From Streptococcus oralis (GTDB lineage Bacteria; Bacillota; Bacilli; Lactobacillales; Streptococcaceae): 32,455 nucleotides of DNA. The position numbers were made by a program, and so were the translations under genes. The stretch is from NCBI RefSeq assembly GCF_001579175.1, contig NZ_KQ970759.1:707737-740191 (forward strand), written 5' to 3'. Positions within the stretch are counted from its first letter, which is position 1. Each line of letters begins with the position of its first letter. The notes beneath the pieces are model-generated. The model saw nothing but the letters and a program-made list of their open reading frames with translations. It was not told where the DNA came from and made no database searches. Shown here piece after piece: positions 7,804-17,097 of this stretch.

Positions 7804-9169
7804 AGCTTCTAATCAGCTCCTCTACTAATTCAATATGGGTGTAGTAATCGGCGATCCGCACGTTTTCATCTCCACCGTGGTCTCGGCTATTGGCATTGCC
7901 TAAACCGAAGGCTACCATAGGTACCTCTAAGGTGTCAAAGACCGTATGCATAGGTCCTGTTCCCGCTGTAGTCGGTAAGACCGATACGCCCTGCGGATAG
8001 AATTTCTTGGCCAACTCGATCACATTGAGAATGGCTGGTGCGCTCATATCGCTTCGATAGCTCATCTCTCCCAAGGTATAGTATAATTCTACCTTATCAA
8101 AGCCATTTTTGTCTAGCTGTTTCCGAATTTTTTCCAGAACATCATGTGGTTCTAAGCCAGGAACCAGACGAACTTCTAGCTTGGCATTAGCTTCTGCTGG
8201 CAAAATAGTCTTAACACCCTGACCTTGATAACCTGACTGGATTCCCTCTATATTGAGTGCAGGCTCAAAAAAGAATCGTTTGAGAAAGGCAGCGCGCTCC
8301 TCTTGTAAGAGAGGCAATTCCAAGCCGTAAATGCGACTGATTTCCCCGGGGTTGCCTTGTGCATAGGTGTCCACCAAGGCTAGTTCCCGTTCATTCGGCT
8401 CTTGGACATCCTCGTACAATCCTTCTACTAAGATACGTCCATCTGCTGCACGTAGGCTACTTAGAGCCTGAATAAGATACCATGGAGCTGACTCCACGAC
8501 ACCACCATAACTCGAGTGGATGTCCACATCCGCACTTTTCACCTTGGCATCAAAGGTCACGATTCCCTTGTTTCCACCAGAAATTTCTAACTGCTCCAAG
8601 GCATTTTTGGTTCCTTGCTCCCAAACTAGCAAATCTGCTCCTCGGAGTTTGTCTGCGTGTTTCTCTAAATACTTATCTAAATCCATAGAAGCAGACTCCT
8701 CTGCCCCTTCCATGATAAAGCTGATATTGACTGGCAAGTCATTGTGGTCCTGCATATACTTTCTCAGAGCACTCAAACGAGCCGTGATATGACCCTTATC
8801 GTCGTCCACTCCACGCCCATACATAAAGCCATTTCGCACAGAAAGTGTAAAGGGATCCTCTGTCCAAATCTGATCTCCGTCCGCTGGTACGGTGTCATAG
8901 TGATTATAGAAAATCAAGGTCTTAGCATCTGGACGCGAACTCTTGAAATGCGCCATGACAAAAGGCGCCGTGTAGCTCTCATCAATCTCAACTTCAGCTC
9001 CCACACGCTTGAAAATCTCACCCAAATAGTTGGCGACTTCCTTGAGCCCGACCTGCTGGGCAAAGACTGATTTCTTGGAAATCAAGGTACGCAAAACTTC
9101 AAAATAATGCTGGGCGACATGATCCTTTTCAAATTTTTCAATCTGTTCTTGTTCGCTAGGAAAAACCAT
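7796..9169 (-). CDS. M20-family metallopeptidase (dipeptidase-like) in the methionine operon
   Basis: A zinc-dependent exo- or dipeptidase of the M20/ArgE/DapE family, 457 aa. Metal and catalytic residues visible are H90 and D92 in [12 protein letters not shown]122-D124 in [10 protein letters not shown], the EGAEES motif (154-159) and a C-terminal HGGDENVR. A dimerisation domain is inserted between about 195 and 320. No signal peptide is seen, so it is cytosolic. Ribosome site AAGGGAG. It sits between metQ and metN, which suggests it hydrolyses imported methionine-containing dipeptides or N-acyl amino acids. The substrate is an inference; family membership is secure. Confidence 0.9.
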   Translation of the reverse strand: MVFPSEQEQIEKFEKDHVAQHYFEVLRTLISKKSVFAQQVGLKEVANYLGEIFKRVGAEVEIDESYTAPFVMAHFKSSRPDAKTLIFYNHYDTVPADGDQIWTEDPFTLSVRNGFMYGRGVDDDKGHITARLSALRKYMQDHNDLPVNISFIMEGAEESASMDLDKYLEKHADKLRGADLLVWEQGTKNALEQLEISGGNKGIVTFDAKVKSADVDIHSSYGGVVESAPWYLIQALSSLRAADGRILVEGLYEDVQEPNERELALVDTYAQGNPGEISRIYGLELPLLQEERAAFLKRFFFEPALNIEGIQSGYQGQGVKTILPAEANAKLEVRLVPGLEPHDVLEKIRKQLDKNGFDKVELYYTLGEMSYRSDMSAPAILNVIELAKKFYPQGVSVLPTTAGTGPMHTVFDTLEVPMVAFGLGNANSRDHGGDENVRIADYYTHIELVEELIRSYE

Positions 9170-9246
9170 TTTTCTCTCCCTTTCTACTGAGGACTTGTAT
9201 CTATGGACGGACGACTAGATTATCTTCTTCAAAACCAACAGTCTAG

Positions 9247-9278
9247 ACAAAAGCAAGAGGTGGAAACTCTCCCACCTC
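9247..9278 (-). terminator. Internal hairpin between metQ and the M20 peptidase gene
   Basis: On the minus strand GAGGTGG and CCACCTC (7 bp) flank an 8-nt loop, followed by TTGCTTTTG. The T-tract is interrupted, so it probably ends only part of the metQ transcripts and lowers expression of the downstream genes relative to the binding protein. Confidence 0.55.
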
Positions 9279-9289
9279 CCTATGTCTTA

Positions 9290-10144
9290 TTACCAAACTG
9301 GTTGGTCCAAACCGTCTGATGTTTCTTCGATAACTTTTTTCACTTCATCAGTGTGGTAAGCCGCGATAATTTTCTTGATGGCATCAGCTTTAGGTGATGA
9401 TTCCCAATCTTTTTTCGCAACGATGATGTTGTACCATTGTTTTGAGTTTTCATCAGCTTGCTCTTTGAAGAGTGCTTTCTTGTAGTCCAATTTTGCTTCT
9501 GTAACGAAGGTATTGTTTACAACGGCAGCGTCAACTGATGACAATGAACGAGCTGTTTGGCTAGCGTCCAATTCTGTAATCTTCAAGTTCTTTGGATTTT
9601 CTTTGATATTCGCAACTGTTGCTAGAGCAGTTCCAGAAACATCCAATTTGATCAAACCAGCTGATTGAAGCAAGTAAAGCGCACGGCTTTCGTTTGTTGC
9701 ATCGTTTGGTACAGCAATTTCACCGTTATCTGGGATTTCTTCCACTTTGGTGTACTTGTTTTCTTCCCCATTTTTACCTGAGTAAAGGCGGATTGGTGAG
9801 ATGTAGGTATCTGCAATCGCTACAAGGTCTTTCCCGTTTTCTTTGTTCCAGTTGTTCAAGAAGTTGTAGTGTTGGAAAGCGTTCAAGTCTACTTCACCGT
9901 CAGCAGTTGCCTTGTTTGGTTGAGAGTAGTCAGTGAACTCTGTGAATTCCAATTTAATTCCATCTTTTTTAACCAATTCTTGGATTTTATCCCAACGTGC
10001 TTCTTCAGAACCGCTACGGTTAACTGTTGCAATTTTGACAACTGTTTCGTTATCTGCTTTCTTTTCTGCATTTCCGCAAGCTGCAAGAGCCAAACCTGCG
10101 ACTGTAGCAAGAGCTGCTACGCCGAGCCATTTTTTAATTTTCAT
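9290..10144 (-). CDS. metQ: Methionine-binding lipoprotein MetQ
   Basis: This is the substrate-binding lipoprotein of the MetNIQ importer, NlpA/MetQ family, 284 aa. Its type II signal peptide ends in the lipobox LALAAC with lipidated C23. The mature domain has the MetQ patterns FTEFTDYSQPNKATADGEVDLNAFQHYNFL (about 69-98) and IAVPNDATNESRALYLLQ. Ribosome site AAGGAG. It is the first gene of the operon, with a MET-box, promoter and two further palindromes upstream and an internal hairpin behind it. It is anchored outside the cytoplasmic membrane. Confidence 0.95.
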   Translation of the reverse strand: MKIKKWLGVAALATVAGLALAACGNAEKKADNETVVKIATVNRSGSEEARWDKIQELVKKDGIKLEFTEFTDYSQPNKATADGEVDLNAFQHYNFLNNWNKENGKDLVAIADTYISPIRLYSGKNGEENKYTKVEEIPDNGEIAVPNDATNESRALYLLQSAGLIKLDVSGTALATVANIKENPKNLKITELDASQTARSLSSVDAAVVNNTFVTEAKLDYKKALFKEQADENSKQWYNIIVAKKDWESSPKADAIKKIIAAYHTDEVKKVIEETSDGLDQPVW

Positions 10145-10167
10145 GATTCTTTCTCCTTAAAAATAAT

Positions 10168-10204
10168 ACTGTAACAGTATCTCATAAATTGTTTGATTTA
10201 ACAA
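10168..10204 (-). promoter_or_regulatory. metQ promoter embedded in two palindromes
   Basis: TTGTTA (10199-10204), a 17-nt spacer and GATACT (10176-10181), with TGA before the -10. The -35 lies inside the perfect palindrome TTAACAAATTGTTAA (10198-10212). The -10 lies inside ATACTGTAACAGTAT (10168-10182). Confidence 0.6.
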
Positions 10205-10226
10205 ATTGTTAATAGATAGGCAGACA

Positions 10227-10243
10227 TATAGTTTAAAACTATA
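10227..10243 (-). promoter_or_regulatory. MET-box operator
   Basis: TATAGTTTAAAACTATA is a perfect palindrome and an exact match to the streptococcal MET-box (TATAGTTT-N-AAACTATA) associated with MtaR/MetR-type LysR regulators. It is centred about 65 bp upstream of the predicted metQ start site, the usual activator position for LysR proteins. Confidence 0.85.
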
Positions 10244-10255
10244 TACCTCCAGAAT

Positions 10256-10293
10256 GGAAAACCATCCATCTACCAGAGAATGGATGATTTCAT
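10256..10293 (-). terminator. Terminator-like hairpin behind the amino-acid-binding lipoprotein
   Basis: On the minus strand ATCATCCAT pairs with ATGGATGGT across a loop, followed by a short TTTT. It separates this transcript from metQ. Confidence 0.5.
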
Positions 10294-10297
10294 ACGA

Positions 10298-11173
<876 letters not shown>

Positions 11174-11198
11174 TTAACAGAAAATATTTTTTTTCGCC

Positions 11199-11227
11199 AT
11201 TATATGATATCTATCTCTGTGATAAGT
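11199..11227 (-). promoter_or_regulatory. Promoter of the amino-acid-binding lipoprotein gene
   Basis: TATAAT at 11199-11204 on the minus strand, with no good -35 at 16-17 nt. Two TGATA repeats 15 bp apart on the plus strand (11205-11209 and 11220-11224) occupy the -35 region, which suggests an activator-dependent promoter. Confidence 0.45.
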
Positions 11228-11243
11228 TTTCTTTATGACTGAT

Positions 11244-11567
11244 TTAAAAGACCAAACGCAAGACTGCAATCAAGACCACTCCAAAGAGAACCGTGCCAAC
11301 TAGATTGCGGTAGCGAAAGGCTACAAAAGCCGTTGGAAAAACTGCCAAGAAGTCCAGCCACTTGATCTGAGGTAGGCTCCCAATCTTACCTGACACCACA
11401 CTTGAAAGGATCAAGGCAAAGATGATGGAAACAGGCAAAAATTTCAAAAAACGCTCAACGATAGCTGGCAAACCCTTGTACTTAACCAAGATGAAGGGAA
11501 TCATACGAGGTATCCAAGTCACTAGGCCTGAAAAGATAACGGCTAACAAAAGATATTTACTGACCAT
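11244..11567 (-). CDS. azlD: AzlD-type branched-chain amino acid transport subunit
   Basis: The small partner subunit of the AzlCD exporter for branched-chain amino acids (LIV-E family). The 107-aa protein has four hydrophobic segments and the conserved N-terminal pattern TWIPRMIPFIL followed by FLKFLPVSIIFALILSS. It overlaps the end of azlC by 11 nt, a typical AzlC-AzlD arrangement, so the two are translated together. The substrate range of this pair is not visible from sequence. Confidence 0.85.
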   Translation of the reverse strand: MVSKYLLLAVIFSGLVTWIPRMIPFILVKYKGLPAIVERFLKFLPVSIIFALILSSVVSGKIGSLPQIKWLDFLAVFPTAFVAFRYRNLVGTVLFGVVLIAVLRLVF

Positions 11568-12252
11568 CTAAGACCACCCCCATTGTACATCCAAGTAGCG
11601 TCGCAAATAGTACAGCTAGAGACTGAGACACCATTGTCAAGAGCAAAAAGAAAGACACCGTAACAACTGCTAGGATTTTCAGCAGATTGCGGACAGGAAT
11701 CCGTCTTTGCATAATCTGGAACTGCGAAGCAAAAATCCCGATAAACATTCCCACAAGGGCAAAATCAAGGCCAAAGATTTCTGGATTTGGCAGTAAACCA
11801 CCTAGAGCTGTCCCAACAACTGTCCCAACAAACCAAGCTACATAACTGTTGAGATTATTCCCATGCATCCACATAGGATTGACCTTGTCTGTATGGGCTA
11901 ATTCTCCCATCAAAACCCCGTAAGTCTCATCTGTCAAGAGACTAGACATACCGATATTTTGCCAGAGACTGGTATGACGGAAATAGGTCGACGCATGCAA
12001 GCTCAGCAAAAAGAGTCGTAAATTGATTAAAAAGACTGTCATGGCAATGGCTGCTACAGGTGCTTGGACCGCAATCAATGCCAACATGGCAAACTGGGCG
12101 CTCCCAGCATAAACAAAGAGGCTCATCAGGCCCATCTCAACAGGTGTCACATAGGGCGCACCGATAATCCCACAAGCTAGACCGATACTAACATAGCCAA
12201 GGGCAGTCGGCATGGCAGCCTGAACACCTTCCCAAAATCCTTTTTCTTTCAT
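11557..12252 (-). CDS. azlC: AzlC-family branched-chain amino acid exporter
   Basis: The large subunit of the AzlCD exporter, 231 aa, with about five to six membrane helices. The N-terminal GVQAAMPTALGYVSIGLACGIIG and the motif FVYAGSAQFAMLALI are characteristic of AzlC. The ATG is preceded by AGGAAAAAG. A minus-strand extended -10 (TGT-TATAAT, 12312-12317) lies about 60 nt upstream. The leader can fold GGCTGT/ACAGCC (12280-12299). It forms a two-gene operon with azlD. Confidence 0.88.
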   Translation of the reverse strand: MKEKGFWEGVQAAMPTALGYVSIGLACGIIGAPYVTPVEMGLMSLFVYAGSAQFAMLALIAVQAPVAAIAMTVFLINLRLFLLSLHASTYFRHTSLWQNIGMSSLLTDETYGVLMGELAHTDKVNPMWMHGNNLNSYVAWFVGTVVGTALGGLLPNPEIFGLDFALVGMFIGIFASQFQIMQRRIPVRNLLKILAVVTVSFFLLLTMVSQSLAVLFATLLGCTMGVVLDGQ

Positions 12253-12311
12253 CTTTTTCCTCTTATTTTCTTCGTTTGAGGCTGTTCAAGGTCACAGCCA
12301 CAGCAAGAAAT

Positions 12312-12317
12312 ATTATA
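12312..12317 (-). promoter_or_regulatory. Extended -10 of azlCD
   Basis: TGT-TATAAT on the minus strand. The -35 (TTTTTC-like) is poor, as is common with extended -10 promoters in these bacteria. Confidence 0.6.
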
Positions 12318-12392
12318 ACACATTCATAAAAGAGAAAAAAGTTTAGAGTTTGGAACTTGGAGCTAGTAAACATTGTAAAAAATTTTACCTGT

Positions 12393-13001
12393 TTATGGAT
12401 ACATGAGAAATTGATCCACTCGAATCATATACTTGTTGGCTTCAGTTTTTTCAGCATATTCATCTTCTGTTGGATAGACATCCACCCAGAGTTCCCACTG
12501 TTGTCCCTTCAACTTGACCTTGTAGCGATAACCGTCATCATAGAGGCCTACTGTATCAGTTGTCATGGACTGGTTATCTGGGAGTTCTTCCAGTTCTTTT
12601 TTTACAGTCTGGGATAGATTGTTAAGCACTACTTTCTGCTCCACCTTTGAAGTTACAGGAATATGAACTGTCGCTTCTTCCAAACGATGCGATTTTGAAA
12701 ATGTAAAGGTCGCTCGGCCTGGATAGCCTTTCAAAGTAATCTGCTCATAGTGATAGAAAAGGCGGCCTGTTTTATAGAAATACGGGTCTTCTGCACGCCA
12801 AGTATCGCGATAGGCCATTTCCTCTTCTTCCACCACTTGGCTAGCCTCTCCAAATACTTTTTCAAAAGATTTAACAGGCATACCGAAAGAAAGGGATTCA
12901 AACAAGACCAGTTGCGTCTTTTTGATATTATGGCAAGCTGATAAAAGCATGAGTAAAGCTCCAAGAGCAAGCAGACTACTGATTATTTTTGTAATTTTCA
13001 T
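12393..13001 (-). CDS. Lipoprotein of unknown function
   Basis: A 202-aa protein from the ATG at 13001. An in-frame TTG five codons earlier is less likely. The type II signal peptide ends in LLSAC with lipidated C23. The mature part opens with a segment (SFGMPVKSFEKVFGEASQVVEEE) reminiscent of the small lipoprotein folds in which a 'G-M-x-x-x-x-V' helix is followed by beta strands, like BamE/SmpA-type domains. Strands rich in basic and aromatic residues follow (GYRYKVKLKGQQWELWVDVYPTEDEY). I do not recognise a specific family. It is probably exposed at the cell surface. It lies on the same strand as the CPBP protease gene but behind a clear terminator, so it has its own transcript. Function unknown. 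Confidence 0.7.
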   Translation of the reverse strand: MKITKIISSLLALGALLMLLSACHNIKKTQLVLFESLSFGMPVKSFEKVFGEASQVVEEEEMAYRDTWRAEDPYFYKTGRLFYHYEQITLKGYPGRATFTFSKSHRLEEATVHIPVTSKVEQKVVLNNLSQTVKKELEELPDNQSMTTDTVGLYDDGYRYKVKLKGQQWELWVDVYPTEDEYAEKTEANKYMIRVDQFLMYP

Positions 13002-13019
13002 ATATCTGCTATACAAGAA

Positions 13020-13068
13020 AAGTCTCAGACTGACAAACTTTGGATTTTCCGATTACATTTTGAGACTT
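13020..13068. repeat. 8-bp inverted repeat upstream of the lipoprotein gene
   Basis: AAGTCTCA (13020-13027) and TGAGACTT (13061-13068) are perfectly complementary, separated by 33 nt. It would place a large hairpin in the leader of the lipoprotein mRNA or form a dyad at its promoter. No known site is recognised. Confidence 0.4.
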
Positions 13069-13125
13069 ATTCTCTAAATTTGGAGGAAACAAAGGACTAC
13101 TCAAAAATTAGTAACAGACAGTCAA

Positions 13126-13152
13126 AATAAAAAAAGACTGAAAAAACAGTCT
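13126..13152 (-). terminator. Terminator of the CPBP protease gene
   Basis: On the minus strand AGACTG-TTTTTT-CAGTCT is followed by TTTTTTTATTTT. Strong intrinsic terminator. Confidence 0.85.
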
Positions 13153-13205
13153 TATTTATAATACTTAGCTAGTCAGTTCTTTTGTTTTTATGATTGGCAG
13201 AAACT

Positions 13206-13874
13206 CTAAAACAACAAGGGCAGAATTTGACCAATGGCATTATTGACTATATGCAGTCCAATAGGCCAATAAATGGACTTGGTTACTCTAAACAAGACTG
13301 CAAGTATGAGGCCACCACCCATATATACGAAAAAGTCTGTCAAGACCCAACCGTGATTACTAATGTGCAAGATTCCAAACAAAGCAGCAGAACCAAGCAC
13401 ATCCAGACCCCACTTCTTTCCTTTTTCCAGAGCAGTCATCACCAACCCACGATAAATCATCTCTTCAAAAATGGGACCTGCAATCACAGGATAGAAAAAA
13501 TACATCAAAAATGCTGTAGCCCCTGTAAAAGTAGGAACATCCAGTTGATAAGCAATTTCATTTTTGGTAGGAGGGAAAAGATAAAATGTGACGAAATTCC
13601 AAATAACAAAAGCAAGAAGAGCTAAAAAGGAATAAAAAAGATAAGAACCTTTAAACTTTCTACTGTTGATTTGTTGCCATTTTCCCGACCAAATCATAGC
13701 AATAAGAGCAAATAAAACCACAAGAAAATTCAACATCATATCCGACAGATAATAGGTAAAGTCAGATAGACCAGCAGCAAGGTCGCTGTGTAAGAGCAGA
13801 CGAATCAAGAACTGGTCAGTAATGACAAGTAGAATAGCTACAAACAAGTAGTAGCGTGAGATTATCTTTTTCAT
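13206..13874 (-). CDS. CPBP (CAAX-like, Abi) intramembrane protease
   Basis: An integral membrane metalloprotease-like protein of the CPBP family, 222 aa. It has about six to seven helices and the three family motifs: FEEMIYRGL (EExxxR; glutamates about 137-138), the FGILHISNHGW histidine motif (H at about 171) and GLHIVNNAIGQ near the C-terminus. In streptococci such proteins commonly adjoin bacteriocin or peptide-pheromone loci and act in immunity or peptide maturation. Ribosome site GGAG. An extended -10 (TGT-TATACT, 13906-13911) lies upstream, 115 nt downstream of an Rgg/MutR-type regulator on the same strand, which suggests it is a target of that regulator. The substrate is unknown. Confidence 0.85.
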   Translation of the reverse strand: MKKIISRYYLFVAILLVITDQFLIRLLLHSDLAAGLSDFTYYLSDMMLNFLVVLFALIAMIWSGKWQQINSRKFKGSYLFYSFLALLAFVIWNFVTFYLFPPTKNEIAYQLDVPTFTGATAFLMYFFYPVIAGPIFEEMIYRGLVMTALEKGKKWGLDVLGSAALFGILHISNHGWVLTDFFVYMGGGLILAVLFRVTKSIYWPIGLHIVNNAIGQILPLLF

Positions 13875-13905
13875 TTTATTTTCTCCTATACTATGAAATA
13901 AAGAC

Positions 13906-13911
13906 AGTATA
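13906..13911 (-). promoter_or_regulatory. Extended -10 of the CPBP protease gene
   Basis: TGT-TATACT on the minus strand, with no good -35. A dyad AATCGCA (13937-13943)/TGCGATT (13978-13984) lies just upstream. It could be the binding site of the neighbouring Rgg or the terminator stem of its gene. Confidence 0.5.
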
Positions 13912-13989
13912 ACACGAAAAATGCCCTATTTTAGAAAATCGCATATTTGACATTTTTTCTTATAGAAATTTCATTTTTGCGATTGTTTG

Positions 13990-14853
13990 TTAATCGATAA
14001 GGTCTTTATATTGCTGTAAGCGTAGTTCAAAAAGAGCTGTTAATTGTGGATTTTCTAATACTTGCAGAGATTGGATAAAATCTTCAATCTCTTTTTGATT
14101 ACTTCCCTTGGTTTGAAGGAAAATGCTCATCTTCTTTAAAAACTGCCACAATAATTTCTCAAAAACATCGTATGGACGGAGCATGCTCTCCAACTCGGCT
14201 TCAAAGATTGGGATATAGGAAAAAAGTTTACGTTCCATGAGCTCTGAGATAATATTTAACAGCCCTTGTTTCATATACAGTCTATTGTGTGCCAATTCTT
14301 TAAATTCCTTTGATTTTTCAAGTAAAGAGGTTGATAAAAAGATTAGGTCCTGATTACTCAAGAAAGGCATGGTATTGCAAAAAAGATAGAGTTCAAACCA
14401 GGTCCAAGACTCGATAGCATAGAGATAAGTGGTCAAAAACTCGCTATCCTCCTCCGCTAGCGGATAGTTTTTATCTAAGGAATGGATAGCATTTTTAATC
14501 ACAATAGCATTCAAACGACGATAAGTCTGCGCCATCTGTTCTTGTTCGACTTCCTCCAACAGTTGCTCTAAACCCGCTATATCTTGATGGGCAAAACGAT
14601 CCACAACCCTTCTACCAAATTTCATATGCGGAGATTCTTGATAGTTGTTGAGCTTGTGTCCAAATTCATCGAAGGTCACATTTATCCCTTGGATCGCTAG
14701 GATCAGCTTATCCGCAGACAGCATAGACTGTCCCAGTTCAAACTTGGATAGCTGGGATGCTGTCAGTCCTTCACAAGCAACATCTGACTGCTTGAGTTTT
14801 CTCGCCAGACGCAATTCCTTGTAAAATTCTCCCAATTCCATTTTTTCAATCAT
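13990..14853 (-). CDS. Rgg/MutR-family transcriptional regulator
   Basis: A 287-aa regulator of the RRNPP type. It has an N-terminal XRE helix-turn-helix (about 10-60; KQSDVACEGLTASQLSKFELGQSMLSADKL) and a long helical C-terminal domain, the usual binding site for short imported peptides in Rgg proteins. The ATG at 14853 with GGGAG is preferred over a TTG two codons upstream. It lies downstream of tsaD behind a terminator and upstream of a CPBP protease gene. By position it may correspond to the pneumococcal Rgg144 locus, but I find no short hydrophobic pheromone gene on either side, so its ligand is not evident. Activator of the CPBP gene is an inference. Confidence 0.85.
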   Translation of the reverse strand: MIEKMELGEFYKELRLARKLKQSDVACEGLTASQLSKFELGQSMLSADKLILAIQGINVTFDEFGHKLNNYQESPHMKFGRRVVDRFAHQDIAGLEQLLEEVEQEQMAQTYRRLNAIVIKNAIHSLDKNYPLAEEDSEFLTTYLYAIESWTWFELYLFCNTMPFLSNQDLIFLSTSLLEKSKEFKELAHNRLYMKQGLLNIISELMERKLFSYIPIFEAELESMLRPYDVFEKLLWQFLKKMSIFLQTKGSNQKEIEDFIQSLQVLENPQLTALFELRLQQYKDLID

Positions 14854-14923
14854 GGCCAAACTCCCTTTACTATTCTATTTGTAAAAACTTTTCCTTTTTT
14901 AACATATTATAAAATATTTTAGC

Positions 14924-14947
14924 AAAAAAGCCAGCTTCAAGCTAACT
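14924..14947 (-). terminator. tsaD terminator
   Basis: On the minus strand AGTTAGCTT pairs with AAGCTGGCT (two G-U pairs) around a short loop and is followed by TTTTTT. Confidence 0.75.
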
Positions 14948-14949
14948 CT

Positions 14950-15960
14950 TTATTCCATGGTATCAAAGGCAAGACTTGGTTTGGCATTGAGGTTCAAGTC
15001 TGCAAAGTTTTCTTTGTTCCATTCGCTGACACTGGCATAGGCAATCATACCTGCATTGTCTCCACAGAGACGCAGGGGTGGAATGATGACCTTGACATCT
15101 TTGATTTCGGCTGCTAGGCGTTCTCTGAGACCTTTATTGGCTGCTACACCACCTGCCACTACCAGAGTTTTAACAGGATATTTCTCCAAAGCCTTCTTGG
15201 TTTTTGCCATGAGAATATCCATGACAGCTGCTTGGAAGGAAGCACACAAATCCTCTGTAGACAAGCTTTCTCCCTTTTGCTCAGCATTGTGGTAAAGATT
15301 GATAAAGGCAGACTTCAAACCTGAGAATGAAAACTCCAGATTATCCTCCTTGATCATGGCACGAGGGAAGTCATAAACATCCTGACCTTGATGGGCCAAC
15401 TCGTCAATCTCGCGACCTGCTGGATAAGTCAAGCCCATGACACGACCGACCTTGTCATAAGCCTCCCCAACTGCATCGTCTCGTGTCTCCCCAACAATCT
15501 TGTAATCGCCAGCCTCTGACACATAGACCAACTCGGTGTGTCCTCCGCTGACCAAGAGTGCTAGGAGAGGAAACTCCAAAGGCTCCACACTCTGAGCTGC
15601 CATGAGGTGACCAGCCATGTGGTTGACGGGGATAAGTGGCAAGCCATGCGCCCAAGCAAAGGCCTTGGCAGCTGACAAACCAACAAGCAGAGCTCCGACC
15701 AATCCTGGTCCGTAGGTAACCGCCACAGCTGTCACATCGTTTTCAGTAATTCCTGCTTCTGCTAGCGCCTCCTCGATACAGGCTGTAATGACCTCGACAT
15801 GGTGACGACTAGCCACTTCTGGCACCACGCCCCCAAAACGTTTATGACTCTCAATTTGACTAGCAATGATATTGGACAAGAGCTGGTCGTCGTTTTTTAA
15901 GACAGCGACACTGGTCTCATCGCAAGATGTTTCAAATGCTAAAATATATCTATCCTTCAT
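14950..15960 (-). CDS. tsaD: tRNA N6-threonylcarbamoyladenosine transferase subunit TsaD
   Basis: TsaD transfers threonylcarbamoyl from the TsaC product to A37 of ANN-decoding tRNAs, making t6A, together with TsaB and TsaE. The 336-aa protein has the ASKHA fold with N-terminal [11 protein letters not shown], the iron-binding NHMAGH (H114 and H118), [10 protein letters not shown], and the C-terminal [12 protein letters not shown] and [10 protein letters not shown] motifs. It overlaps rimI by 11 nt and is the last gene of tsaB-rimI-tsaD. Cytosolic; essential in many bacteria. Confidence 0.96.
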   Translation of the reverse strand: MKDRYILAFETSCDETSVAVLKNDDQLLSNIIASQIESHKRFGGVVPEVASRHHVEVITACIEEALAEAGITENDVTAVAVTYGPGLVGALLVGLSAAKAFAWAHGLPLIPVNHMAGHLMAAQSVEPLEFPLLALLVSGGHTELVYVSEAGDYKIVGETRDDAVGEAYDKVGRVMGLTYPAGREIDELAHQGQDVYDFPRAMIKEDNLEFSFSGLKSAFINLYHNAEQKGESLSTEDLCASFQAAVMDILMAKTKKALEKYPVKTLVVAGGVAANKGLRERLAAEIKDVKVIIPPLRLCGDNAGMIAYASVSEWNKENFADLNLNAKPSLAFDTME

Positions 15961-16387
15961 CTATTTCTCTCTTCATGATAATGGCGTCCTCGACTGGGTC
16001 ATGGTAGTAGGCCTTTCTCTCAGCGATGACCGCCATCTTTTCTTTCTTGTAAAATGCTTGCGCTCGTTGGTTTGACTTTCTCACTTCGAGGAAAATCTCC
16101 TTATCCGTCGGCAACATTGCAAACAAGGCTGACGCAATTTCCTGCCCTTGATAGGCTCCTTTGACAGCGATTTGTAGGACTTCTACTTCAAAGAGATTCT
16201 CCTGAACGGCTAGAAATCCAATCACTTCTGCTCCATCATAAGCTAGAGCATACCAAGTCTGGTCTTGGGACAGGTCTGCTTGGATTTGTTCCAGCGTCCA
16301 AGGACTGACTGGGTATACATCTAGCATGACAGCGTAGATAGCTTGTGCTAAGTCAGCTTGCTGTTGGATTCGTCTGATATCTATCAT
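15950..16387 (-). CDS. rimI: RimI-type ribosomal protein N-acetyltransferase
   Basis: A 145-aa GNAT acetyltransferase. The acetyl-CoA loop is [16 protein letters not shown] (about 94-109), a slightly degenerate Q/R-x-x-G-x-G/A motif, followed by [19 protein letters not shown], typical of RimI. RimI acetylates the N-terminus of ribosomal protein S18 in Escherichia coli; the streptococcal substrate is inferred. It overlaps tsaB by 4 nt (ATGA) and tsaD by 11 nt, so all three are translationally coupled. Confidence 0.9.
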   Translation of the reverse strand: MIDIRRIQQQADLAQAIYAVMLDVYPVSPWTLEQIQADLSQDQTWYALAYDGAEVIGFLAVQENLFEVEVLQIAVKGAYQGQEIASALFAMLPTDKEIFLEVRKSNQRAQAFYKKEKMAVIAERKAYYHDPVEDAIIMKREIDEG

Positions 16388-17067
16388 AGGCGTTTAATGT
16401 AGGACTCGCCAGATTCGGTGTGGTTCTTGAGCCAGTTTTCCTCGGCTTCGACACGCTTGAGGTAATTTGGCACAAAGTCGTGCAAGGAGTTTGCTTCCTT
16501 ATCCCATGCCCACAAAGCTAGATTAGCTGCATTAGGTAAGCTTTCTTGGTAGCTAGCTTGTGGTAGCTGTTCTTGGATCTGCTCCACAAAGGCTCCAACT
16601 TCTCCGACAAAGGTCACCTGTTCAGCATCCGTAACTTTTTCAAGCACTTCCGCAAAGGACAGGTGTGCTTCTGGAAAGACTGACTTGGCATTTTCATAAA
16701 ATCCCGCATAGACATTGTTGCGACGTGCATCCATCAAAGGTACAATCAAGCCTTCTTGTTGGCGTGGCACCAGAGCTAAGAGGCTAGACATACCAACCAA
16801 CTCAATGTTCAGGGTATGAGCCAAGGTCTTGGCAGTTGCTACCGCAATTCGCAAACCTGTATAACTACCTGGTCCTTCCGCTACCACGATTCGGTCCAAA
16901 TCCTTGGGTGTCCAATCCAAACTTGCCATCAAAAAATCAATGGCAGGCATGAGGGTAATACTGTGATTTTTCTTGATATTAATCGTCGTCTCGGCAAGAA
17001 CCTGCTTGTCCTCTAAAATGGCTAGAGAAAGAGCCTTGCTAGACGTATCAAAAGCTAATACTTTCAT
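16384..17067 (-). CDS. tsaB: TsaB, partner subunit of t6A synthesis
   Basis: A 227-aa ASKHA-family protein. The N-terminal VLAFDTSSKALSLAI and the VAEGPGSYTGLRIAVATAKTLA motif (about 62-82) are diagnostic of TsaB (YeaZ). It lacks the metal-binding histidines of TsaD and acts as its structural and activating partner. It is the first gene of tsaB-rimI-tsaD, with a promoter 31-59 nt upstream of the start. Confidence 0.93.
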   Translation of the reverse strand: MKVLAFDTSSKALSLAILEDKQVLAETTINIKKNHSITLMPAIDFLMASLDWTPKDLDRIVVAEGPGSYTGLRIAVATAKTLAHTLNIELVGMSSLLALVPRQQEGLIVPLMDARRNNVYAGFYENAKSVFPEAHLSFAEVLEKVTDAEQVTFVGEVGAFVEQIQEQLPQASYQESLPNAANLALWAWDKEANSLHDFVPNYLKRVEAEENWLKNHTESGESYIKRL

Positions 17068-17097
17068 AACACATTCCTATCTTTTTGTCTGCTTACT

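Noticed and set aside
8482-9070. Plus-strand ORFs of 68-108 codons opposite the M20 peptidase
   Set aside because: Antisense shadows; the peptidase motifs are on the minus strand.
10198-10212. TTAACAAATTGTTAA as an AdcR (zinc) operator
   Set aside because: The half-sites resemble TTAAC/GTTAA but the spacing is five bases instead of two, and the gene is methionine-related.
13194-13625. 143-codon plus-strand ORF antisense to the CPBP protease
   Set aside because: The opposite frame has clear family motifs, a promoter and a ribosome site; this one has none and is a shadow.
13880-13960. 20-codon minus-strand ORF (begins MSNMRF) between the Rgg/MutR and CPBP genes, considered as a pheromone
   Set aside because: It is not hydrophobic, lacks a ribosome site and overlaps the CPBP -10 element.
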